From: CAZAQB01 sp964487155
GTDB taxonomy: Bacteria; Pseudomonadota; Gammaproteobacteria; Nitrococcales; Nitrococcaceae
NCBI GenBank assembly: GCA_964487155.1
Contig: CAZAQB010000011.1
Span: 1-40,981, forward strand
Reading direction: 5' to 3'
Length of the DNA stretch: 40,981 bases
Shown piece by piece: positions 8,551-15,637 of the stretch (the stretch's first letter is position 1; every line of letters starts with the position of its first letter). Under the pieces are notes generated by a model. The model ran no database searches and was not told where the DNA came from. It saw only the letters and a list, made by a program, of their open reading frames with translations. The translations under genes and the position numbers were made by a program.

Positions 8551-8913
8551 ATGAGGGATGTCGGAAGGATCGAACCGCTCCATCCGGCGGTGGCCGAGCT
8601 GCTGCTGCTGAATCTCGAAGGAAAGCTCGACGACGCCACCGCCGCGGCGCTCGGGGACACACTCGCGCAGGCCAAGCATCGCGGCGCCGCGGGCAGGGAA
8701 ATCGAGGCCGTAGCGGTGGTCACCGGCGACCGCAAGGTGAACCTCCTGCACCCGCCGGGCGAGCGCGCCGACGATGTCAGCAGCGACACCGATCACCTGG
8801 AGAAGAAGCACGCCGGCAAGGGCACCTTCACCCGGGACGTCACCCCGATCACGTTCATCGGCCTGTCCAACAGCTGCTGCTTCTATATCGGCGGCAAGTG
8901 CTACTGCTGGTAG
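8551..8913 (+). CDS. Small protein with four-cysteine C-terminal tail (unknown; RiPP-precursor-like)
   Basis: The ATG at 8551 is preceded by GAGGGGAG with good spacing, so this 120-residue frame is very likely translated. No signal peptide is visible. Residues ~12-42 look like an amphipathic helix (AELLLLNLEGKLDDATAAAL). Residues ~43-90 are hydrophilic with a basic stretch (LEKKHAGKG). Residues ~97-120 are hydrophobic and end NSCCFYIGGKCYCW, with Cys109, 110, 117 and 119, the only cysteines, and a terminal Trp. A helical leader plus a short Cys/aromatic tail resembles precursors of modified peptides. A metal-binding or disulfide-bonded tail is equally possible. No maturase, peptidase-transporter or MNIO-type enzyme is encoded nearby. 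I do not recognise the family. The neighbouring FecR-TPR-barrel is the obvious candidate partner. Confidence 0.75.
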   Translation: MRDVGRIEPLHPAVAELLLLNLEGKLDDATAAALGDTLAQAKHRGAAGREIEAVAVVTGDRKVNLLHPPGERADDVSSDTDHLEKKHAGKGTFTRDVTPITFIGLSNSCCFYIGGKCYCW

Positions 8914-8924
8914 CCTGACCACAG

Positions 8925-8944
8925 GGGCCGCCGTCCGGCGGCCC
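8925..8944 (+). terminator. Perfect stem-loop after the small Cys-tailed gene (terminator-like, no T-tract)
   Basis: GGGCCGCCG, TC, CGGCGGCCC: a perfect 9-bp inverted repeat starting 11 bases after the stop codon at 8913. No poly-T follows, so it is either a weak intrinsic terminator or a 3' mRNA-stabilising structure. With the hairpin at 8511-8529 it brackets the small gene. Confidence 0.55.
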
Positions 8945-9059
8945 GCGACCCTGGCAATAGCACCCCCGGCGCCCGCCACTTTGTCACGCCCCCCGGCGCC
9001 ACCGGCCCGCATCCTTTGCACAGCCTGCACGCAGGACGGATCCCGCCGCCCAGGCCACC

Positions 9060-9110
9060 GGCTGGATTAATTCCAGCCTGGGTGTATGTTTAGTACGTAG
9101 TATTACTGAT
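9060..9110. promoter_or_regulatory. Candidate regulatory region upstream of the second autotransporter-barrel gene
   Basis: Two signals sit 90-140 bases upstream of the start at 9198. The first is an inverted repeat GGCTGGA-TTAAT-TCCAGCC (9060-9078). The second is GTACGTAG (9093-9100) inside an AT-rich run, AGTACGTAGTATTACT, which itself has AGTA/TACT arms. GTA(A/C)GTAG is the reported recognition core of FixJ-type LuxR-family response regulators. Whether such a regulator acts here is inference. Confidence 0.35.
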
Positions 9111-9197
9111 CCGGACGGAGCCGGGTCCGGCCTCCGGAGGGGTTGCCGTGCCCGCCACCCGAGGGATTTCTTTCCATTACGGTTGGGGGGCGACGGG

Positions 9198-10682
9198 GTG
9201 ACTGATTCGCGCGCAGTGAGAACGGGCCACCGGTGGATGGCCATGCTGGCGGCGGGGCTGCTGGGGGGAGCCTGCCTGGCCGGCAATGCCAAGGCCCAGA
9301 CCGAATCGCCCGGGCAAACCGAGACGCCCGGGGCTACCACGCCGGACTTCTCCGGGGCCCTGCCCGACACGCCGGGCCTGACCGAGGCCCAGCTGGAGGC
9401 CGCCCGCACCGCCCAGGCCATCTACAACCGTCTGCGCGACGACGGCGAGGCGGGGCTGCTGCCCGCCGACCAGCAGGCCCTGTTCGACGAGATGGAAGAG
9501 CTGGTACACACCGCCAACGACCAGCAGGGCATCGTCGGTGAACCCACCGACCGCTCCCTGCAGCTCGACCTGGAAGGCCTGGCAGACGCCCTGCAGTGGG
9601 TGGCCAACGAGGAAGTCGGCGCCCAGGGCAGCATGGCCACCGACAGCGCCTTTGGCCAGATGGCCAACATCGCCGCCCGGCTCGGCGCCCTGCGCCTGGG
9701 CGGCGGCGGCTTCCGGCTGGCGGGGCGGGAGCGCGAGCGCACCGTACACAGCCTGGCCTCCGCCGGGCACCCTCCCCGCGGCGGGGCGGCCGGCGCCGAC
9801 GACCTGCTGAACCGCTGGGGCGTATTCGTGAATGGCTCCTACGGCGTCGCCGAACGCGATCCCTCCGGCCGGGAAGACGCCTTCGAGGCCAAACAGTACT
9901 CGGTGACCGCCGGCGTCGACTACCGCTTCCCCATGGGCCTGGTGCTGGGGGCCGCCGCCGGCATCACCGGCGCCGACGTCGAGTTCGACTCCGCGCAGAG
10001 CGTGGTGGACGGCGACATCCAGGCCGACGCCTACAGCGGCTCGCTGTTCGGCCTCTACTACCTGGGCGACTTCCACGTCAGCGGCATCTTCACCTACGGC
10101 CTGATCGACTACGAGATGGTCCGGCGCATCACCTACCCGTCCAACAACCCGCTGGTGCCCCCCACCAACGAGACCGCCCTGTCGGACACCGAAGGCCGCC
10201 AGATCCTGCTGGGGCTCACCGCCGGCTACGAGTGGTCCTGGCGGGGGCTCACGCTGGGCCCGCTGGCCCGGCTCGACTACCTGGACGCCAGCATCGACGG
10301 CTATACGGAGCGCAACGCCAATGCCTTCAACCTGGAGGTGAGCGACCAGGACATCGAGTCGCTGGTCTCAGCCCTGGGCTTCGAGCTCTCCTACGCCGTG
10401 AGCACGCCGGTGGGCGTGCTGCTGCCCCAGGTGCGCCTGGAGTGGAACCACGAGTTCCAGGACGACGCCCGGGAGGTGACCGCCCAGTTCGCGGCGGACC
10501 CCTTCAACACCGACCTCGTGGCGCTGACCGACGAGCCGGACCGCAACTTCTACAGCTATGCCATCGGGCTCTCGGCAACCCTGCCGCTGGGGATACAGGG
10601 TTTCGTGAACTACGAGGGCGTCATCGGCAGGGATGAAGTGGACAGCCGCCAGATCACCGCCGGCGGCCGCTGGGAATTCTGA
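9198..10682 (+). CDS. Passenger-less autotransporter-type outer-membrane barrel protein
   Basis: The preferred start is the GTG at 9198 (494 residues), with a G-rich run just upstream; a TTG at 9183 and ATGs at 9237 and 9243 are alternatives. Residues ~1-34 form a signal peptide (MLAAGLLGGACLAGNAKAQ). A helical, Gln/Glu-rich linker (~55-190) precedes a C-terminal autotransporter barrel (~215-494) ending in Phe (GGRWEF). There is no Ig or other passenger, unlike the related protein at 2164-4560, with which it shares barrel signatures (VTAGVDYRFPMGLVLGAA, LPQVRLEWNHEFQDDAREV). I infer an outer-membrane porin-like or anchor protein. The next gene begins 43 bases downstream on the same strand, so the two are probably co-transcribed. 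Confidence 0.8.
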   Translation: MTDSRAVRTGHRWMAMLAAGLLGGACLAGNAKAQTESPGQTETPGATTPDFSGALPDTPGLTEAQLEAARTAQAIYNRLRDDGEAGLLPADQQALFDEMEELVHTANDQQGIVGEPTDRSLQLDLEGLADALQWVANEEVGAQGSMATDSAFGQMANIAARLGALRLGGGGFRLAGRERERTVHSLASAGHPPRGGAAGADDLLNRWGVFVNGSYGVAERDPSGREDAFEAKQYSVTAGVDYRFPMGLVLGAAAGITGADVEFDSAQSVVDGDIQADAYSGSLFGLYYLGDFHVSGIFTYGLIDYEMVRRITYPSNNPLVPPTNETALSDTEGRQILLGLTAGYEWSWRGLTLGPLARLDYLDASIDGYTERNANAFNLEVSDQDIESLVSALGFELSYAVSTPVGVLLPQVRLEWNHEFQDDAREVTAQFAADPFNTDLVALTDEPDRNFYSYAIGLSATLPLGIQGFVNYEGVIGRDEVDSRQITAGGRWEF

Positions 10683-10725
10683 ACAGACCAGAGATCGCGC
10701 GGCGCGCGGCAGGGGGTATGGCAGC

Positions 10726-13548
10726 ATGATGGGCAATGACACTCTCCGGCGGGCCCTGCTCGCCGCCGCGGCGGCGAGTCTGCCGCTGGTGATCTCCGGC
10801 TGTCTCGGCACCGACGCCGGCGACAACAGCGACCCGGTGGCGCAGGCCGGCGTCGACCAGACCGTGCGCACCGGCTCGGATGTGGTGCTGAGCGGGCGCG
10901 ACAGCGACGACCCCGACGGCGCGGTGCTGGATCACACCTGGCGCCAGGTGGGCGGACCGGACGTGGAGCTGATCCCGGTGACCACGTCCACGGTGCGCTT
11001 CCGGGTGCCGCGGCTGCTGCAGGAAACCCAGTTCGAGTTCGACCTGACGGTCACCGACAACCGGCGCGCCACGACCACCGACCGGGTGGTGATCACCGGC
11101 ATCCCGGCGGATGACCCGAACCGCTTCCTGCACTTCTTCGACCAGGCGGACCGCTTCACCGTGGTGGCGGGGCTCAACTCCGGAAGCCCGCTGCAGGCGG
11201 ATACCGCCTTCAACGTGGCCCTGGAGGCCACCGTCACCTTCCCGGGGGTGCGCGTCTCCGCGCCCGGCCAGCCGCTGCCGCCGGGGATCAGCCTGTCCGC
11301 AGACGGGCGCTTCGTGCGCACCCTGTCGCTGCCCGGCGGCAGCGGCACCTGGCGCGCGGGCTTCAGCCCCACGCCCCAGGACTGCGACGATCCGGCGAGC
11401 CCCAACCTGGTGTTCGATGTGCCGGCCATCGACGTCGACGACCTGGAGCGGGACATCGAGAACCAGATTCAGGTGAACGAGGGCCGCCGGGACGAGATCG
11501 ACTACGAGCTGACCGTGACCCTGAGCTCGCCGGCGGCGGTGGACACCTACCTGTGCGTGCGCAAGGGCGAGCCCGGCGACCCCACCCTGGCGGTGGTCGC
11601 GGAGGGCAACGGCGGTCCCGGCGCCGACTCGGCGCTGTCCGTGGACCGCAACGACCTGCTGGACGAAAACCAGCGCACCGCCCGGGCCTACTACGAGACC
11701 ATCGACCCCAACGGCGAGAAGACCACCCTGGCCGACTGGCTGCGGGCCACCGGCTTCGACACCGACCCCGGGGTCGAAGCCCAATACATAAACGGCTTCG
11801 ATCTGGGCTTCGGCCGGCAGATGTTCGTGCGCACCGACCCGGTCACCGGCGAGGTGTTCTCCTTCGTGGTGAACTATCCGAACCTGGACGCCCAGATCGC
11901 CGGCATCAACCCCATCGCCACGGTGGCCATGGAATACACGCCCGCCCCCAGCGGCGGCCCGCCCCGCACCACCTTCTACACCTTCGTGCGGGACCCGGAG
12001 ACCGGCGACGAGCGCCGGGTGCTGTCCATGGACTTTGACGGCCGGGGTGACAAGTTCGTGCCCGGCGTGTGCGCCGTCTGCCACACCGGCGATCCGGCGG
12101 TGGAATCTGACCTGATGGCGGACGCCAGCCTGCCCGGCGGCCTGCGCTACCCCGACGAGGGCGACATCGGGTCCGGCTTCCTGCCCTGGGACGTAAACAC
12201 CCTGTTCTTCTCCGACGCCCAGTTCGACCGGCGTTCCCAGAGCGCCGCGCCGGCGCTGCCGGGCCTCGGGCTGGCCGGCCAGCAGGCCGCCTTCAAGGCC
12301 ATGAACGAGGCGGTGCTGCTCACCGACCCCTCGGATGCGGTGCGCGAGCTGGTCGAGGGCTGGTACGGCGGCCCGGGGCTGCCCTCCGACGTGCACCAGG
12401 GCGACTTCGTGGCCACCGGCTGGGCGGGCAACGAGGCCCTCTACACCGAGGTCATCGGCCCCAACTGCCGGGCCTGCCACAGCGCCCAGAAGGAAGCGGA
12501 TTCGAACATCATCGACCTGGCCGAGTTTGAAGACCTGGACGACAACCGCGACCGGACCCGGGAGCTGGTGTTCGAGGAGGGGGTGATGCCCTTCGCCCGG
12601 CTCACCATGGACAACTTCTGGACCATCGGCGAACCCACCGCCGCCGAGCTGCTGGCCGAAGAGCTGGGGGTGGACCTCGCGGCCATAGCCGGGCCGGTGC
12701 CCGGCCAGCCCCGGGGCGAGCTGGCGGTGGCCGCCGGGGCCTTCGGCGGCGAGACCCGCACCGGCAACACCGTGGCCGTCCGGGTGGCGGGAGCGGACTT
12801 CCTGGACACCATCCAGTGGACCCTGGAGACCCCCGCGGGCAGCAACGCCGTGCTGGCCGGGGCCGACACCCGGCGCGCCGCCTTCGTGCCGGACGTGGTG
12901 GGGGATTACACCCTGGCCCTGGAACTGGCCAATGACGCCGCCACCCGCACCGAGAGCCTGGTGATCTCCGCCGCCCAACCGCCGAACCTGGTGGTGCTGG
13001 CCGGAGACAGCCTGGACGTCGACGTGCTGGGCGGCGCCGGCTCCACCGTCAGCATCGACGCCGGACCCGCCAACGGCACGGCGGTCCCCGGCGCCGGCAC
13101 GGTGCTCTACACACCCCAGCCGTTCGTCTCCAACGACCCGAATCCATTCACGCCGTTCTTCGTGGGCGTGGATAGCTTCACCTACACCTCCACCGAAGGC
13201 AGCGACAGCGTCACCGAGGCACTGGACGTGACGGTGGATCCGGTGGAGCCCTTCGCCGCGCTGTACGCGGACGTGCTGGGCGTCGGCAACTGCACCGCCT
13301 GCCACAGCGGCCCCGCGCCGGATGGCGGCCTGCAGCTTGGGGACGGCGCCGCCACGGCCTTCAACGAGATCCGGAACACGCCGGGGCTGCTGGACCTGGT
13401 GATCCCTGAGGACAGCGATATCCTCCGGGAGCCGGCAAACCAAGTTCCCCATGGCGGAAACACAAGGGCCGGCTTCGGTCTCAATGGAGACTTCTCAGGC
13501 TTCAACCGCGTGCTGCGCTGGATCCAGGAGGGCGCCCTCAACAACTAG
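10726..13548 (+). CDS. Tri-haem c-type cytochrome lipoprotein with PKD/Ig-like domains
   Basis: The ATG at 10726 has AGGGGG at 10711-10716, giving 940 residues; an ATG follows directly at 10729. The N-terminus is a lipoprotein signal (LPLVISGC, lipid-modified Cys26). Residues ~35-130 form a PKD/Ig-like domain (DPVAQAGVDQTVRTGSDVVLSG, FDLTVTDNRRATTTDRVVITG). Three c-type haem sites follow: CAVCH at Cys449, CRACH at Cys581 and CTACH at Cys856. Between the last two are further Ig-like modules (~690-840) with the block DSFTYTSTEGSDSVTEALDV. I infer a lipid-anchored periplasmic or outer-surface electron-transfer protein that needs cytochrome c maturation. Haem partners and substrate cannot be seen. 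It lies 43 bases after an outer-membrane barrel gene, which may mean the two work together. Confidence 0.85.
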   Translation: MMGNDTLRRALLAAAAASLPLVISGCLGTDAGDNSDPVAQAGVDQTVRTGSDVVLSGRDSDDPDGAVLDHTWRQVGGPDVELIPVTTSTVRFRVPRLLQETQFEFDLTVTDNRRATTTDRVVITGIPADDPNRFLHFFDQADRFTVVAGLNSGSPLQADTAFNVALEATVTFPGVRVSAPGQPLPPGISLSADGRFVRTLSLPGGSGTWRAGFSPTPQDCDDPASPNLVFDVPAIDVDDLERDIENQIQVNEGRRDEIDYELTVTLSSPAAVDTYLCVRKGEPGDPTLAVVAEGNGGPGADSALSVDRNDLLDENQRTARAYYETIDPNGEKTTLADWLRATGFDTDPGVEAQYINGFDLGFGRQMFVRTDPVTGEVFSFVVNYPNLDAQIAGINPIATVAMEYTPAPSGGPPRTTFYTFVRDPETGDERRVLSMDFDGRGDKFVPGVCAVCHTGDPAVESDLMADASLPGGLRYPDEGDIGSGFLPWDVNTLFFSDAQFDRRSQSAAPALPGLGLAGQQAAFKAMNEAVLLTDPSDAVRELVEGWYGGPGLPSDVHQGDFVATGWAGNEALYTEVIGPNCRACHSAQKEADSNIIDLAEFEDLDDNRDRTRELVFEEGVMPFARLTMDNFWTIGEPTAAELLAEELGVDLAAIAGPVPGQPRGELAVAAGAFGGETRTGNTVAVRVAGADFLDTIQWTLETPAGSNAVLAGADTRRAAFVPDVVGDYTLALELANDAATRTESLVISAAQPPNLVVLAGDSLDVDVLGGAGSTVSIDAGPANGTAVPGAGTVLYTPQPFVSNDPNPFTPFFVGVDSFTYTSTEGSDSVTEALDVTVDPVEPFAALYADVLGVGNCTACHSGPAPDGGLQLGDGAATAFNEIRNTPGLLDLVIPEDSDILREPANQVPHGGNTRAGFGLNGDFSGFNRVLRWIQEGALNN

Positions 13549-13588
13549 GCCGGCCCGGTGCCGGCGGCCCAGGCACGGGCCGCGGCGC

Positions 13589-13628
13589 CGTAGGGTGGGC
13601 AGAGCGCAGCGAAGCCCACCGTCTTCGC
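13589..13628 (+). repeat. Short hairpin repeat, family A, copy 1
   Basis: CGTAGGGTGGGC, AGAGCGCAGCGAA, GCCCACC then GTCTTCGC. The 7-bp arms GGTGGGC/GCCCACC make a hairpin. This is the most frequent repeat in the window; other copies are at 13803, 14158, 15243, 15318, 15361, 25137, 32834 and 32908. It behaves like a REP-type intergenic element. Confidence 0.8.
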
Positions 13629-13683
13629 CAGGTGCCAGGCCGGAGCGCCCGGGCAAGGAAACGCCCCGCCGAAGCCCGCGCAG

Positions 13684-13732
13684 GGCGCGACGCCGGACGC
13701 GGCGCTGCGCGCCTTATCCGGCCTACGCGGCC
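13684..13732 (+). repeat. REP-like hairpin repeat, family B, copy 1
   Basis: GCCGGA, a GC-rich loop, then CTTATCCGGC and CTACGCGG. The outer arms pair. The layout closely recalls enterobacterial REP/BIME units (GCCGGAT...CTTATCCGGCCTACG). Two further copies form an inverted pair at 20645-20762. The gap 13549-13946 holds this and two family A copies and no gene that I can support. Confidence 0.7.
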
Positions 13733-13802
13733 CCCTCCGCTCCCAGGGCTAATTCACCGATCAACCAGTCAACCGACCCCGAACCCCGAACCCGGCCCGC
13801 GC

Positions 13803-13838
13803 AGGGTGGATGGAGCGAAGCGCAATCCACCATCTTCA
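13803..13838 (+). repeat. Short hairpin repeat, family A, copy 2 (ATCC variant)
   Basis: GGTGGAT, GGAGCGAAGCGCA, ATCCACC, with arms compensated relative to copy 1 (GGTGGAT/ATCCACC instead of GGTGGGC/GCCCACC). The paired change indicates that the hairpin itself is conserved. Confidence 0.75.
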
Positions 13839-13946
13839 TCTCTCACGGCAGCCCTCTGGCTGCTCACGCGAGCCTTTTCAGCCGCCACCACCCACCCACC
13901 ATTCGCGTTACCATCCCCGCCTCACCCAAAGAGGAGAATCCCGCCC

Positions 13947-14129
13947 ATGGTGATCGAAGTGAGCGGCCTGTTCGGGCTGCTGCTGCTGATCGCGGTCGTC
14001 TACGCCATCGTCAAGACGGTGCAGAGCAACGCCGGCACCGGCGCCAAGGTGGCGTGGATCGTGGCGCTGCTGGTGCTGCCGGTGCTGGGGCTGATTTTCT
14101 GGGTATTCCTCGGCCCGAAGGGAGACTGA
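13947..14129 (+). CDS. Small membrane protein with PLDc_N-like domain
   Basis: The ATG at 13947 follows AGAGGAGAA (13930-13938), a strong ribosome site, giving 60 residues. The protein has two membrane helices (LFGLLLLIAVVYAIVKTV and AWIVALLVLPVLGLIFWVF) separated by a short loop with a Lys, and ends FLGPKGD. This matches the PLDc_N (phospholipase D nuclease N-terminal) short membrane family, which usually has a VLWILLVLLLPVLGPLLYLL-like second helix. These small proteins have no catalytic residues, and their role is unclear. It stands alone between repeats. Confidence 0.8.
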   Translation: MVIEVSGLFGLLLLIAVVYAIVKTVQSNAGTGAKVAWIVALLVLPVLGLIFWVFLGPKGD

Positions 14130-14157
14130 GGCTCTCGCAGATCTCTCGTAACTCTGC

Positions 14158-14199
14158 CGTAGGGTGGGTGGAGCGAAACGAAACCCACCGTCTTCGCGG
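14158..14199 (+). repeat. Short hairpin repeat, family A, copy 3
   Basis: GTAGGGTGGGT ... ACCCACCGTCTTCGC, with arms GGTGGGT/ACCCACC, another compensated variant. It starts 28 bases after the stop codon of the small PLDc_N-like gene and could serve as its 3' structure. Confidence 0.75.
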
Positions 14200-14292
14200 C
14201 GTCTGGGTATAAGGCACTGAGTTAGGGAAGAGCCTTCCCACGACCGACTCGGCACTCATTACCAGCCCAGCACTCAGTACTCAATCCTCAGT

Positions 14293-14606
14293 GGGTGTTT
14301 ACAAAACATATTGGGGCCTCATCGGTCCTGCTTCCGCCTACGAGGCGCTGCCCCGCCGGTGTTCTGGGTTTCGGCACGCGGCCTTGGGCAGGCCCGCCGT
14401 AGCCCCACGTTGCGAAGAAACGTGGGGGCAGCGTAGCAAACCGCCAAGGCGCCAATCGCCGAGCCCGCGTGCCCGAACCGATCCGCGGGACCGATGCCGT
14501 CGCCCGATGGCAGGTTGTCTGCGCAACCTGCCCTACGGCGGGCTTCGGTCGGCGCCCGGCGGAATCTCCACCCCGTGCTCCGGCGTGCCTGGTTTTGTAA
14601 ACACCC
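14293..14606. mobile_element. MITE-like element, 314 bp, 15-bp perfect terminal inverted repeats
   Basis: The left end GGGTGTTTACAAAAC (14293-14307) is the exact reverse complement of 14592-14606. The flanks carry near-identical 7-mers directly outside each end: CCTCAGT (14286-14292) and TCTCAGT (14607-14613), consistent with a target-site duplication. The interior has no credible gene. It has a 9-bp-stem hairpin (14403-14427) whose reverse complement recurs exactly at 30192-30216, and a second hairpin with arms GGCAGGTT/AACCTGCC (14509-14532). The size and structure fit a non-autonomous mobile element. No matching transposase is in the window. Confidence 0.6.
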
Positions 14607-14846
14607 TCTCAGTACTACGAACCGGCTCCCCGCGCCCGTCATCCATCAGCCCCTTCCGCACCGAGTCGCCGCCTGTTTTGCAAAATCCATCACAGACCAT
14701 GTCGCCTTCAGGCAAGGCTCTGTCGCCGTTAATACGGCACCGCAGCAGTGTCCGGATCACACTATTGCTGACTTCGGCGAGGGGGCCGGAGTCGACACCG
14801 TGGAAAACGGCGATCATCGTGCATTGAATGCCGGGCAGGACAGGAC

Positions 14847-15200
14847 GTGGAGCAGCAGTTCTTTCGGGTGGCCGAGGATCTCGGCTGGGACGTGGAGCAG
14901 CAGATCGCCGCTCTGGACGAATTCGTGCGCCGCTTCGGCGCCGCCGGGCAGCTGGACGACTGCCTGGCGCGCCACGGGCTGGACGGCTGGCACCCGCGTT
15001 TGCGAGGCGCCACCCGGGACGCCCTGCTGGGCTTCGTGGGTTCCCTGGCGGGGGCCCAGGGTCACCTGGGGCGCTATCTGCAGCAGCGCCTGCGGGAGGC
15101 CCGCCAGGCCGAGGCCGCGACGCCGGAGCCCCTGCCGGTGGTGCCACCCCGGCCCTCGCTCTGGGCCCGGCTGCTGGGACGCCCGCCGCGGGCGGCCTGA
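14847..15200 (+). CDS. Hypothetical protein, 117 residues
   Basis: A GTG start at 14847 has CAGGAC directly upstream, only a weak ribosome site. The protein is mostly helical: residues 1-35 are acidic (EQQFFRVAEDLGWDVEQQIAALDEFV), ~45-90 are amphipathic (GWHPRLRGATRDALLGFVGSLAGA), and the tail is proline-rich and basic (VPPRPSLWARLLGRPPRAA). It has no signal peptide or membrane segment. I do not recognise a family. Coding is favoured by amino-acid composition, which is normal here, whereas the overlapping frames are extremely Arg/Gly/Pro-rich. Other nearby genes are small and the surroundings are repeat-rich. Confidence 0.6.
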   Translation: MEQQFFRVAEDLGWDVEQQIAALDEFVRRFGAAGQLDDCLARHGLDGWHPRLRGATRDALLGFVGSLAGAQGHLGRYLQQRLREARQAEAATPEPLPVVPPRPSLWARLLGRPPRAA

Positions 15201-15242
15201 GCCTCCGGCGCCGGCCCGGCGCCAGCAGCATCAATGAATTCC

Positions 15243-15284
15243 GCGAAGATGGTGGGCTTCGCTGCGCTCTGCCCACCCTACGCG
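15243..15284 (-). repeat. Short hairpin repeat, family A, copy 4 (inverted)
   Basis: GCGAAGATGGTGGGC ... GCCCACCCTACGC, the reverse orientation of copies 1-3. It starts 43 bases after the stop codon of the hypothetical gene at 14847-15200. Confidence 0.75.
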
Positions 15285-15317
15285 GGCTACGGGCTAGGCT
15301 CACCACGGGCGAGAGGG

Positions 15318-15395
15318 CGTAGGCTGGGATGGAGCGCAGCGCAACCCCAGCATCAACGAAGACGGTGGGCTTCGCTTCACTCTGCCCACCCTAGG
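15318..15395. repeat. Inverted pair of family A hairpin repeats
   Basis: A diverged copy (GTAGGCTGGGATGGAGCGCA ... CCCCAGC, 15318-15352) faces an inverted good copy (GACGGTGGGC ... GCCCACCCTAG, 15361-15395). A half copy follows at 15520-15550 (GCTGCGCTCCATCCACCC). The whole gap 15201-15637 is made of such repeats, and I see no gene in it. Confidence 0.7.
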
Positions 15396-15637
15396 CCTGG
15401 GCGCGGGCGGGAAAAGCAGCTGCCCGCGCCGCCGCGCGGCGAGATCCCGAGGCCTCTGGAACCTGCATACCCACGAGGATGCCGCCCAATCAACCAATCA
15501 CCTGATCAACGAAACAGTGATTCCGCTGCGCTCCATCCACCCGACGCGGGCCGCGGCGCGGCGCGCGGGCGCAGCCCGCCGCAGGAGCGGCTTCAGGCGC
15601 GGTTCAACGGGCGGCTGCAAGGCGCGCTCCCGGAACC

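Noticed and set aside
8551..8913. Methanobactin or bufferin precursor
   Set aside because: The Cys arrangement does not match either core, and no MNIO (MbnB/DUF692) or MbnC-type enzyme gene is in the window.
10654..13452. Minus-strand open frame of 932 codons
   Set aside because: It is antisense to the tri-haem lipoprotein, whose lipobox and CxxCH motifs are unambiguous. The antisense translation has no recognisable features.
14319..14642. Minus-strand open frame of 107 codons in the repeat-rich gap
   Set aside because: It coincides with the MITE-like element, and the translated hairpin sequence looks like a typical spurious repeat protein.
13549..15637. CRISPR array in the repeat-rich gap
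   Set aside because: Repeats are hairpin units of variable spacing and mixed orientation, without regular spacers or cas genes.
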